From: Paracoccaceae bacterium
Lineage (GTDB): Bacteria; Pseudomonadota; Alphaproteobacteria; Rhodobacterales; Rhodobacteraceae
DNA: 51,016 nucleotides
Direction: 5' to 3'
NCBI GenBank assembly: GCA_947468085.1
Contig: CANIKY010000007.1
Coordinates: forward strand, 1 to 51,016
Shown here in pieces: positions 16,162 through 23,871 of the stretch. How positions within the stretch are numbered: position 1 is the first letter of the stretch; each line of letters begins with the position of its first letter. The notes under the pieces are model-generated. The model made no database searches, was not told the origin of the DNA, and saw only the letters and a program-made list of their open reading frames with translations. Both the position numbers and the translations under genes were made by a program.

Positions 16162-17490
16162 CTACACATAATCCTGCCGCTGCAAATTATACTTGGCCAT
16201 CTTTTCGTTCAGCGTCCGGCGTGGCAGGCAAAGCTCTTCCATCACCGCCACGATCGACCCTTTATGGCGGCGCATCGTGTTGTCGATCAACATACGCTCA
16301 AAGGACTCGACATAGTCTTTCAAGGGTTTGCCTTCGGTGGTCAGCATCGGGCCTGTGGACTCGTTGTCTGCCATCAAGAGTGACGTGATCGACCCAGATC
16401 CGCGCCGGTTTTGCAGCACCGCGCGTTCGGCCACATTGACCAATTGGCGCACATTGCCCGGCCACGGGGCTTGCAGCAGTTGAGCGGCTTCTTGGGTCGT
16501 GACTTGGGGCGCATCGCAGCCGTATTCATCAGCGAATTGCTCGGTAAGGCCGTTAAACAGCGTCAGGATGTCTTCGCCACGCGCACGCAGCGGCGGCAGA
16601 ACTATGGTCATGGCCCCAAGGCGATAAAAAAGATCAGGGCGCAGCGTGTCTTCCAGGGTTTTATCGGGCGCGTGGCGGTTACAGATGGCGATGATGCGGG
16701 TTTCGGGCGGGGTGCCTTGGTCGTTGATCACCTCTAACAGGCGGGCCTGCATAGCACCTGACAGAGCCTCGATATCCTCAAGACAAATCGTGCCGGCGCG
16801 TGCGTCTTCGATCATCGGGATCGTGCCATCTTCGGCGGGGCCAAAGAGACGGGCGGCAAACTGGTCTTCGGACCATGCCGCGCAAGACACTGTAACAAAC
16901 TTGCGCCCGGCGCGGGGGCCAACCGCGTGCAGGGCATGGGCCACCAAGGTTTTGCCCGTGCCTGTTTCGCCATCAATCAACACATGGGCATCAGCTTGGC
17001 CCAGATCAAGGATATCTTCGCGCAGCCGTTCCATCACAGGGCTGGAGCCGATAAGCTTTTTCATCAAAATCGTGCCGTCCGACAACTCCTTGCGCAAAGC
17101 GCGGTTGTCCAAAGTCATCCGGCGGGTTTGGGTGGCACGTTTGGCAAGTTCGGTCATGCGGTCGGGGTTGAAGGGTTTTTCCAAAAAGTCAAAGGCCCCG
17201 ATCCGCATCGCCTCAACAGCCATGGGCACATCGCCGTGGCCAGTGATTAAAATCACGGGCAGGCCCGAATCCATGCCCATCAGCTTTTTCAAAAAAGCCA
17301 TGCCATCCATGCCGGGCATCTTGATATCAGAGACGATCACCCCGGGAAATTCCGGGCCTATCACCTTTAGCGCCTCTGCGGCCGAGGCGAAGGTTTCGGT
17401 ATCAAACCCCGACAGAGCCAGCCACTGGCTGATAGATTGGCGCATATCGGCCTCGTCATCCACAATCGCCACTTTCATTGCCCGCGCCAT
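16162..17490 (-). CDS. dctD: DctD-type response regulator with AAA+ domain lacking GAFTGA
   Basis: 442 residues. Receiver domain 1-120: VAIVDDEADMRQSISQWLAL, phospho-acceptor D55 in VSDIKMPGMDG, and the conserved Lys in FLEKPF. AAA+ domain: Walker A GETGTGKT, arginine-finger region LRPDLFYRLG, and PWPGNVRQLVNVAERAV. A Fis-type HTH closes the protein (SIVAVMEELCLPRRTLNEKM). The sigma-54 contact loop GAFTGA is absent: where it should follow 'LFG' the sequence reads PAEDGTIPMIEDARAG, and Walker B reads ICLEDIEAL rather than the usual LFLDEI. It may therefore act without sigma-54, as reported for R. capsulatus NtrC. The ATG at 17490 has GAGGG upstream and lies 7 nt after the dctB stop. Confidence 0.85.
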   Translation of the reverse strand: MARAMKVAIVDDEADMRQSISQWLALSGFDTETFASAAEALKVIGPEFPGVIVSDIKMPGMDGMAFLKKLMGMDSGLPVILITGHGDVPMAVEAMRIGAFDFLEKPFNPDRMTELAKRATQTRRMTLDNRALRKELSDGTILMKKLIGSSPVMERLREDILDLGQADAHVLIDGETGTGKTLVAHALHAVGPRAGRKFVTVSCAAWSEDQFAARLFGPAEDGTIPMIEDARAGTICLEDIEALSGAMQARLLEVINDQGTPPETRIIAICNRHAPDKTLEDTLRPDLFYRLGAMTIVLPPLRARGEDILTLFNGLTEQFADEYGCDAPQVTTQEAAQLLQAPWPGNVRQLVNVAERAVLQNRRGSGSITSLLMADNESTGPMLTTEGKPLKDYVESFERMLIDNTMRRHKGSIVAVMEELCLPRRTLNEKMAKYNLQRQDYV

Positions 17491-17497
17491 CAAACCC

Positions 17498-19309
17498 TCA
17501 CTCTGCTGCTTTTACGTCTTGCCCCAAATCTTGCGCCAAAGACTGGCCCAAGATCGGAAGCTGCATTTCAAATACGGCCCCCTTGGGGGTCCCATTGCGT
17601 GCGGTTAACCGCCCGCCAAAGTCATTCATGATGCCAGAACTGATCGCCAGCCCCAAGCCCACACCTTCTCCTGCCCGCTTGGTGGTGTAGAAAGGTTCAA
17701 ACAGGTTCACCAGATCAGCAATGCCATGGCCGTTGTCAGATACCGTTAGCGTCGCTATGTCCCCTGCCGAAAGGGTAAGGTCAATCATCGGTTCGCGCAC
17801 ATCCTTCGTGGCATCAAGCGCATTGCGCAGCAGGTTAATGATGACCTGTTCCAAACGCAAACGGTCCACCGTCACCATCACAGCAGCCCTTGGAACGGAC
17901 CGCGTGATCTTGACCACCCGCAGTTTCAACTGCGGTTCCATCATGGCCAAGGCAGAAGACAGGCACAGCCGCAGGTCGACTGGTTCAAAGGCATCGCCGC
18001 CTTTGCGGGCATAGGATTTCAACTGGCGCGTGATGGCGCCCATGCGATCGATCAGATCATCGATCCTCTGAAACGACGACAGCGCCTCTTCGGCACGTTT
18101 GCGCTGCAACAACAGCCGCGCGCCGGCGAGGTAGGTTTTCATGGCCGCCAATGGCTGGTTCAGCTCATGGCTGACGGCGGCCGACATTTCACCCAAGGCC
18201 GCAAGTTTGGACGATTGCGCCAGCGTCTGTTCAGCCACGGCCAGATCTTTTTGCACCTTCTCACGTTCAGCCACCTCGCGTTGCAGGCGGGCGTTGAGTT
18301 GGCGCAATTCAAGGGATTCGCGCCGGAAGGACAGGGTCTGCGACCATGCCCGGCGCGACAGCAGGTAAAAGGTCAGGGCGGCCAGAATGGCAAAACCCAT
18401 GATCTCAAGTGCTAAAATGCCATTGACCCTTTCGCGCACCGAATCATAGGCGGTGAAACTGGCCATGCGCCAGGCACGAAAGGTCATCCGGTTGTCGGTG
18501 CGCAGAACCGCCACGCCGCGCACATAGGCATCAGGATAGTTTTGGGTCAAATCTGAGGTGACCAAGATCGCCCTATTCAAAGCCATATTCAGCGCCGAGG
18601 GGCTGGCAGGGGCGGCAATTGCCTGTTCCACTGCTTTGCCACGCCAACGCGGTTCGGTTGATAAGATCACCGTGCCTTCGCTGTCTGTGACCAGCACCAA
18701 ATCTTGCAACGCTGCCCAAGCGCGTTCGAATTTCATCAGATCGACCGCGACCACAATCACACCCAAAGGCTTGCCCTCGGCAAACACCTGTTGGCTATAG
18801 GTGAATTCATACCCCCCGCCTGCACGCGGTGTCGTCGAAAAGACTGTTTCGGCCGATTGCATCGCCTGCACATAAAATGGCGCGCTACGGTAAGGTGTGC
18901 CCAAAAGCGTCCGATTGGTGGACCCAACGGTACGCCCTTGGGTGTCAAGCAGCAAGATCGAGGCCACGCTGATATCGGCCTGCACTTGGATCAGGCGCTG
19001 GCTGGCATAGGTGTAAGAGCCCTTTGTCAAAGCTTCGGATATAGCAGCGTCGCGCGACAACAGCAGCGGCACGACCGAAGTGCGCTGTAATTCGGACACC
19101 ACGTTACCGCTGTAAAGCGCAAGGCGCAGTTCGGCCTTGTTGCGGGTGGTTTCGGTGAAGCGTTCGGTCAGCCAGCGGTTGGTGATCAAAACCACACCCA
19201 CCGCAAAGATAATCAACGCCGCAACGGCCCCCTTGACCCACACCGAAGAGCGCGCCGAACTGTCGGTTTGCGCGGAAGGTGATGAAGCGAGAACAGTTGG
19301 ATCAGCCAT
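17498..19309 (-). CDS. dctB: DctB-type sensor histidine kinase
   Basis: 603 residues. TM1 (VAALIIFAVGVVLIT) and TM2 (ILALEIMGFAILAALTFYLL) enclose a double-Cache periplasmic sensor of about 260 residues, with VASILLLDTQGRTVGSTNRT and FTYSQQVFAEGKPLGVIVVA as typical Cache strands. A coiled linker leads to the H-box LAALGEMSAAVSHELNQPLA, then N-box VIINLLRNALDAT, G1 VSDNGHGI and G2 GVGLGLAISSGIM. The layout is that of DctB, which senses C4-dicarboxylates. No dctPQM or dctA transporter gene lies nearby, so the ligand may be another organic acid. It is upstream of and co-oriented with the regulator gene. Confidence 0.88.
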   Translation of the reverse strand: MADPTVLASSPSAQTDSSARSSVWVKGAVAALIIFAVGVVLITNRWLTERFTETTRNKAELRLALYSGNVVSELQRTSVVPLLLSRDAAISEALTKGSYTYASQRLIQVQADISVASILLLDTQGRTVGSTNRTLLGTPYRSAPFYVQAMQSAETVFSTTPRAGGGYEFTYSQQVFAEGKPLGVIVVAVDLMKFERAWAALQDLVLVTDSEGTVILSTEPRWRGKAVEQAIAAPASPSALNMALNRAILVTSDLTQNYPDAYVRGVAVLRTDNRMTFRAWRMASFTAYDSVRERVNGILALEIMGFAILAALTFYLLSRRAWSQTLSFRRESLELRQLNARLQREVAEREKVQKDLAVAEQTLAQSSKLAALGEMSAAVSHELNQPLAAMKTYLAGARLLLQRKRAEEALSSFQRIDDLIDRMGAITRQLKSYARKGGDAFEPVDLRLCLSSALAMMEPQLKLRVVKITRSVPRAAVMVTVDRLRLEQVIINLLRNALDATKDVREPMIDLTLSAGDIATLTVSDNGHGIADLVNLFEPFYTTKRAGEGVGLGLAISSGIMNDFGGRLTARNGTPKGAVFEMQLPILGQSLAQDLGQDVKAAE

Positions 19310-19365
19310 CTGCGAAACTTAGTCCTCGGGTCAAGCCACCTCAAGTCAGGGCAAAGTCAACCGGG

Positions 19366-20034
19366 TCAGGCCAGCGCCATCCCGCCCATCAAGCTGGCAA
19401 AAAGGGTGGCCCCTTCGACGCCGCCCTGTGCTGCTTCGACCGCACGTTCGGGGTGGGGCATCATGCCCAGAACCCGCCGGTTGGGCGACAGAATGCCCGC
19501 AATGTCGGCTGTGGCCCCGTTGGGGTTGGCCAGATAGGTAAAAGCGATGCGGTCTTGATCCTGCAGGGCCTTCAGCCCCTCGGCATCAATGGTGAAATTG
19601 CCGTCATGATGGGCGATGGGCAGCGTGACGTGCTGGCCTAAGCCGAAAGCACCACTGAAAGCGCTGTCGGTCGTAGCCACCCGCAATCCCACCGTGCGGC
19701 ACACAAACTTCAACTCAGCATTGCGCATCAAGGCCCCGGGCAAGAGGCGCATTTCGGTCAGGACCTGAAAGCCGTTGCAAACGCCGAGCACAAAGCCACC
19801 CCGCCCGGCATGAGCCTTCACCGCGGCCGCGATGGGCGACCGCGCCGCAATCGCGCCGCAGCGCAGATAATCGCCGAACGAAAAACCACCCGGCAAACCC
19901 ACCACATCAGTGCCCAGCGGCAAAGATGTGTCCTTGTGCCAGACGCGCGCCACCTGAAACCCGGCCTTTTCAAAGGCCACGGCCAGATCACGGTCACAAT
20001 TGGATCCGGGGAAGGTGATGACAGCGGCTTTCAT
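19366..20034 (-). CDS. purQ: Phosphoribosylformylglycinamidine synthase subunit PurQ
   Basis: 222 residues, a class I glutamine amidotransferase. It starts [20 protein letters not shown]. The glutaminase nucleophile Cys is in [16 protein letters not shown] and the His/Glu pair in [12 protein letters not shown]. It supplies ammonia to PurL in step four of purine synthesis. CGGAG sits ahead of the ATG. The small partner PurS, often the preceding gene in this family, is not found in the 209 bp upstream, so it must be elsewhere. A probable terminator of the upstream gene separates the two. Confidence 0.95.
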   Translation of the reverse strand: MKAAVITFPGSNCDRDLAVAFEKAGFQVARVWHKDTSLPLGTDVVGLPGGFSFGDYLRCGAIAARSPIAAAVKAHAGRGGFVLGVCNGFQVLTEMRLLPGALMRNAELKFVCRTVGLRVATTDSAFSGAFGLGQHVTLPIAHHDGNFTIDAEGLKALQDQDRIAFTYLANPNGATADIAGILSPNRRVLGMMPHPERAVEAAQGGVEGATLFASLMGGMALA

Positions 20035-20174
20035 CGCGGGCTCCGTTAAGTGGGATGTTCACGCCTTAGCGCAAAGCGGGCCTGTCTGCCAGTGGGGGCG
20101 GCAGGATTTGCTCTGCCCCACACAGCGGGGGTTTCACACTCCACAAGCCCGGCCACAGACTGGGGGTTCTTCGC

Positions 20175-20226
20175 AAAAACACTCCACTAGAAGCGTTCTG
20201 ACCGCTCATCGCCGCGTGGAGTGTTT
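20175..20226 (-). terminator. Probable terminator of the CoA-binding-protein gene
   Basis: Read on the minus strand, AAACACTCCAC and GTGGAGTGTTT form a perfect 11-bp stem around a 28-nt loop that can fold a small inner stem, and the 3' arm runs into a stretch of five T. It lies 18 nt past the stop at 20244. Confidence 0.6.
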
Positions 20227-20243
20227 GGGCCAAGGTGAAGGGG

Positions 20244-20663
20244 TTAAAGCCCGAGACGGGGGATTTCGATGGCGGGGCAGCGGTCCATCACCACCTCAAG
20301 CCCTGCGGCACGCGCGGCACTGGCCGCGGCTTCGTTGACCACACCCAGTTGCATCCAGATCGCGCGAGAGCCGGACAGGTGGGCAATAGCTTCCGCCACC
20401 ACGGGGCCAACCTCGGCAGGGGCGCGGAAGATGTCGACCATATCGACTTGCTCTGAGATCTCAGACAAACCGGCGCGCACCACCTCTCCCCAAGCGGTGA
20501 CAACACCGACTTGCGCGGGGTTGACCGGAATGACGCGGTAGCCGCGCGCAGCCAGATAGGCCGCGACGCGGTGGCTGGGGCGGTCGGGCTTGGGCGACCA
20601 GCCGACCAAGGCTATCACCTTCGTCTCAATCAATATGCGCGCTATGCTTGCATCTTGCGTCAT
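20244..20663 (-). CDS. CoA-binding domain protein (YccU-like)
   Basis: 139 residues with a Rossmann-type CoA-binding fold. The nucleotide-binding segment is VIALVGWSPKPDRPSHRVAA (the GxSxxPxRxS pattern), followed by GYRVIPVNP and VDMVDIFRAPAEV, then IWMQLGVVNEAAASAARAAG, and a conserved Cys in VVMDRCPAIE. Stand-alone members of this family bind CoA, but no reaction is established. It is transcribed alone, between the terminators at 20674 and 20175. Confidence 0.88.
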   Translation of the reverse strand: MTQDASIARILIETKVIALVGWSPKPDRPSHRVAAYLAARGYRVIPVNPAQVGVVTAWGEVVRAGLSEISEQVDMVDIFRAPAEVGPVVAEAIAHLSGSRAIWMQLGVVNEAAASAARAAGLEVVMDRCPAIEIPRLGL

Positions 20664-20673
20664 TCTTCACCCC

Positions 20674-20707
20674 AAATAAAAAAGCACCCGAACCTTAATT
20701 CGGGTGC
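20674..20707 (-). terminator. Rho-independent terminator (minus strand)
   Basis: On the minus strand, GCACCCGAA-TTAAGG-TTCGGGTGC forms a perfect 9-bp stem with a 6-nt loop, followed by TTTTTTATTT. It lies about 137 nt beyond the rlmB stop and is far stronger than needed for a simple 3' end, so it could also end a short RNA. Confidence 0.88.
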
Positions 20708-20785
20708 CAGTCTGGAACAAGGGACAGGAAAAGAGATGGCGTTCCGAACACACCTCACTGGGTAAGATATGTGACGGGTCAAGAT

Positions 20786-20807
20786 TTTAAAGGGCAGACC
20801 CTTTAAA
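20786..20807. repeat. Perfect AT/GC hairpin downstream of rlmB
   Basis: TTTAAAGGG (20786-20794) and CCCTTTAAA (20799-20807) form a 9-bp stem with a 4-nt loop. It lies 37 nt past the rlmB stop and may be a first, weaker terminator or an mRNA 3'-end stabiliser. Confidence 0.5.
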
Positions 20808-20843
20808 TTTAAAAGTTTTAACCCTGAACTTTCACAGCGCGAC

Positions 20844-21638
20844 CTAACGCACCGAGGCCGCGTAAAGCGCAATCGCTGCCGCGTTTGACACGTTGAGCGA
20901 GCCAAAAGCATCAGCAAACGGGATTCTGGCGATGACATCGCAAGTTTCGCGTGTCTTTTCGCGCAGGCCCGGCCCCTCGGCCCCCATGACGATCGCCACA
21001 GCCCGCGTGCCCGCATCGGCCATGGCTTGAGAAAGCGTCACACTGCCTTCGCCGTCTAATCCGATCAGCACATAGCCCATCTCACGCAATGTCACCATCG
21101 CATCCGACAGGTTGGTGACACGCAGGTAGGGTTGGCGCTCCAAAGCGCCCGAGGCCGTCTTGGCCAATGCGCCGGTTTCGGGGGCCGAATGGTGGCGCGG
21201 CGCGATCACGGCACGCGCCCCGAACACCTCGGCCGAGCGCAAAACAGCCCCCGCATTATGCGGGTCGGTCACACGGTCAAGGCACACCACCAGCGCGTTG
21301 CCCTTGCCGGAAATGCACACATCTTCCAGTTTGCCCCAGTTCAACGGGCGCACTTCCATAGCCGCCCCTTGATGCACCGAATCTTCGGCAATCGGCACTT
21401 GGAATTTGCGCGGGTCAACGATTTCGGGTTCGATCCCCGCATGGGGCAGCGCCTCGGCCAAGCGGTCGGCGGCGTTTTTGGTCAGAACCAGCCGCAGCTT
21501 TTCGCGGTTGGGGTTCAAAAGCGCATCGCGCACGGCGTGGATGCCAAACAGCCACAGCGTCTCTTTCGCCTCTGCGCGTTTGGTGCGTTCTTTGTCGACC
21601 ACCCAGGTGGGTTTGGTTGTGCCGCTATAGCCCGTCAT
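20844..21638 (-). CDS. rlmB: 23S rRNA (guanosine-2'-O-)-methyltransferase RlmB family
   Basis: 264 residues of the SpoU/TrmH family. The N-terminal substrate-binding part includes LWLFGIHAVRDALLNPNREK. The SPOUT knot has the three motifs: VVCLDRVTDPHNAGAVLRSA, IVMGAEGPGLREKT and IPFADAFGSLNVSNAAAIAL. RlmB methylates G2251 in the peptidyl-transferase P-loop of 23S rRNA. The ATG at 21638 is favoured, with GAGG five bases upstream; an in-frame ATG at 21662 has no ribosome site. It is divergent from the tRNA-Tyr gene. Confidence 0.92.
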   Translation of the reverse strand: MTGYSGTTKPTWVVDKERTKRAEAKETLWLFGIHAVRDALLNPNREKLRLVLTKNAADRLAEALPHAGIEPEIVDPRKFQVPIAEDSVHQGAAMEVRPLNWGKLEDVCISGKGNALVVCLDRVTDPHNAGAVLRSAEVFGARAVIAPRHHSAPETGALAKTASGALERQPYLRVTNLSDAMVTLREMGYVLIGLDGEGSVTLSQAMADAGTRAVAIVMGAEGPGLREKTRETCDVIARIPFADAFGSLNVSNAAAIALYAASVR

Positions 21639-21753
21639 GATACCCTCGTCTTTGAACCCCATTTGGCGCGGCTTGGCGGTTGGCGCAAGCTGAAACCTTC
21701 TGCACGCTCCCCCTTGACGCCCCGCCGCCCCTTGGATATTCCCCAGCCTCAGT

Positions 21754-21837
21754 GGGCGATATGCTACAAGGTGTGGCAGCGGACTGTAACTCCGCCGAGG
21801 CGACTCGTGCCTGGTTCGATTCCAGGATCGCCCACCA
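21754..21837 (+). tRNA. tRNA-Tyr (anticodon GUA)
   Basis: The 84-nt cloverleaf has acceptor GGGCGAT/ATCGCCC with encoded ACCA, anticodon stem GCGGA/TCCGC around loop CTGTAAC (anticodon GTA), a long variable arm with stem CGAG/CTCG, and T arm CCTGG-TTCGATT-CCAGG. A type II variable arm is expected for bacterial tRNA-Tyr. The D-arm side is odd: the bases at nominal positions 8 and 14 are A and C instead of the usual U and A. Starting one base earlier restores U8, A9 and A14 but then disturbs the discriminator and position 26. Confidence 0.9.
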
Positions 21838-21892
21838 TCTTCTAACAGGATATCAAGTTGTTAGCTGCCCATAAGGGCAGCGTCAGGGCCGT

Positions 21893-22804
21893 TTAACCCG
21901 CGAAGGGCTGGCCCAAAGAGGCGACCGTGTTCAACCGCATCCTGCGCCGGTTCGAAGAGATCACCGCCAGCATCACAATCGTCACCGCATAGGGCAAAGA
22001 GGCCAAAAGCTGCGATGGCAGCGCCACGCCTGCCGCTTGGGCGATCAACCCGCCCAAAGACAAAGCCCCAAAAAGCACCGCGCCAAAGACGATTCGCCCT
22101 GCAGCCCAAGTGCCAAAGACCACCAGCGCCACCGCAATCCAACCCCGCCCCGCAATCATTCCATCGGCCCAAAGGGGGGTGTAGATAGTGGATGCATAGG
22201 CCCCCGCCATCCCCGCCATGGCCCCGCCAAAGGCCACAGCCGCCAGCCGGATGCGCAGCACGCGAAAGCCAATGGCGCGTGCTGCATGCGGGTTTTCGCC
22301 CACAGCGCGGATGATCAGGCCCAGTTTGGAATGGTTCAGAACCGCCCAGATCACCACCGCCAAGCCAAAGGTCAGATAAACCACCACATCCTGCTCAAAA
22401 AGTGGCCCGATCACCGGCAGATCGGCCAAGACGGGAATAGCCAACTTGCCCGGTGCATCCAGCGTTTGGCTTTCCAACGGCTTGCCAATCAGCGACGACA
22501 AACCCAGCCCCAGCACCCCGATGGCCAGCCCCGCCGCAACCTGATTTGCCATAAATCCCAAAGCCAGCGTGGCAAAAACCATCGACAGGGCGATACCCGC
22601 CAAAGCTGCCCCTGCAAAGCCCAAGACGGGGCTGTGGGTGTTATAGGTGACTACAAAGCCCACAGCCGCGCCCAAGGCCATCATCCCCTCAAGGCCAAGG
22701 TTCAAGACACCCGCACGTTCGACGATCAGCTCGCCAAGGGCTGCCAGCAACAAGGGTGTGGCAGCAGCCAAAGTGCCCGCAAGAATAAAGGCCAAAATCG
22801 TCAT
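21893..22804 (-). CDS. BMP-type ABC transporter permease (second)
   Basis: 303 residues, about eight to ten membrane segments. The sequence LLLAALGELIVERAGVLNLG and LEGMMALGAAVGF is the family signature of permeases in nucleoside/purine (YufQ/NupQ-like) and branched-chain-type transporters. The coupling region is GLIIRAVGENPHAARAIGF. It overlaps the upstream permease gene by 4 nt, so the two permeases are translationally coupled and should form a heterodimer in the inner membrane. It is the last gene of the transport unit. Confidence 0.88.
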   Translation of the reverse strand: MTILAFILAGTLAAATPLLLAALGELIVERAGVLNLGLEGMMALGAAVGFVVTYNTHSPVLGFAGAALAGIALSMVFATLALGFMANQVAAGLAIGVLGLGLSSLIGKPLESQTLDAPGKLAIPVLADLPVIGPLFEQDVVVYLTFGLAVVIWAVLNHSKLGLIIRAVGENPHAARAIGFRVLRIRLAAVAFGGAMAGMAGAYASTIYTPLWADGMIAGRGWIAVALVVFGTWAAGRIVFGAVLFGALSLGGLIAQAAGVALPSQLLASLPYAVTIVMLAVISSNRRRMRLNTVASLGQPFAG

Positions 22805-23871
22805 GCGCGCCCTGCCCAGTTCAAGATCACCCGATGGCGGATAAAGGTCAGGCTGCCCAGATAAAACACCAAGAGCAGCCCTTGAAAGACAAACACCGCC
22901 GCCACCGGCAGATCGGCCGAAACCATGGCATTATCCCCGCCAATAAACAGCGCCGCCATCAAGAACGCCGAAACCACAATGCCCAAGGGGTTCAACCCGC
23001 CCAAGTAGGCCACAATGATCGCCGAATAGCCGTAGCCCGTGGAAACCGACCGCTGCAATTGGCCCAAGGGGCCCGCCACCTCGCAAGCGCCAGCCAGCCC
23101 CGCCATCAAGCCGCCCAAAAGCAGGCTGACCCAAACCGCCCGCGCCTCGGTAAAGCCTGCATAGCGTGCGGAGCGCGGCGCTAGGCCGCCCACCAGCAAC
23201 TGATAACCCGAAAAGCGGTAGCGCATCATCACATAGGCCAAAGCGCTGATCAAAAGCGCCGCCAAAACCGAGATATTGACCCGCGTGCCAGACAGCAGAA
23301 TAGGCAAAAGTGCAGCATCAGGAAAAATCACGCTTTGGGGAAAGTTAAAGCCGTTGGGGTCTTTCCATGGGCCCAACAGCAGATAGTTCAGCACTTGGGT
23401 GGCAATCAGCGTCAGCATCAAGGTGACAAGGATCTCATTGGCGTTAAAGCGCACCCGCAAGCCGGCCGCAATGGCCGCCCAAGTAGCCCCCCCCAAAGCC
23501 CCCAGCGCAATCATGGCGGGCAGCATCAGCGGCGAGGCGCCTTCGGGAAAATACACCGGCAGCGCACTGGCGAAGAGGGCACCGATGATCAACTGCCCTT
23601 CGGCCCCGATGTTGAACACATTGGCGCGAAAGCCAATCGCCAACCCTTGGGCGATCAGCATCAAAGGGCCCATCTTCAGCAAGACTTCCGAGATATTGTA
23701 CCACCCCACAAAGGGTTCCAGCAGCAGCGAATACAGCGCCTGCCCCGCGGGTTTGCCCAAGGCGGCAAACAGGATCAGACTGGTCAGCATGGCCAGCCCC
23801 AAGGCAATCAGGGGGGCTGCAAACAGCACAGGTCGCGACAGGGTTGCGCGGCGTTCAAACGTGATCTTCAT
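22801..23871 (-). CDS. BMP-type ABC transporter permease (first)
   Basis: 356 residues, polytopic. Recognisable pieces are AQGLAIGFRANVFNIGAEGQ, LIIGALFASALPVYFPEGA and the coupling helix stretch GGLAPRSARYAGFTEARAVW, typical of the NupP/YufP permease group that works with BMP-family binding proteins. The start overlaps the stop of the ATPase gene by 4 nt, and its own stop overlaps the next permease start, so the set is tightly coupled. Confidence 0.88.
   Translation of the reverse strand: MKITFERRATLSRPVLFAAPLIALGLAMLTSLILFAALGKPAGQALYSLLLEPFVGWYNISEVLLKMGPLMLIAQGLAIGFRANVFNIGAEGQLIIGALFASALPVYFPEGASPLMLPAMIALGALGGATWAAIAAGLRVRFNANEILVTLMLTLIATQVLNYLLLGPWKDPNGFNFPQSVIFPDAALLPILLSGTRVNISVLAALLISALAYVMMRYRFSGYQLLVGGLAPRSARYAGFTEARAVWVSLLLGGLMAGLAGACEVAGPLGQLQRSVSTGYGYSAIIVAYLGGLNPLGIVVSAFLMAALFIGGDNAMVSADLPVAAVFVFQGLLLVFYLGSLTFIRHRVILNWAGRA

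Noticed and set aside
16646-17608. A 320-residue plus-strand frame over the dctD/dctB junction
   Set aside because: Antisense to two genes with intact regulator and kinase motifs; composition is that of a shadow frame (Ser/Arg/Ala-rich).
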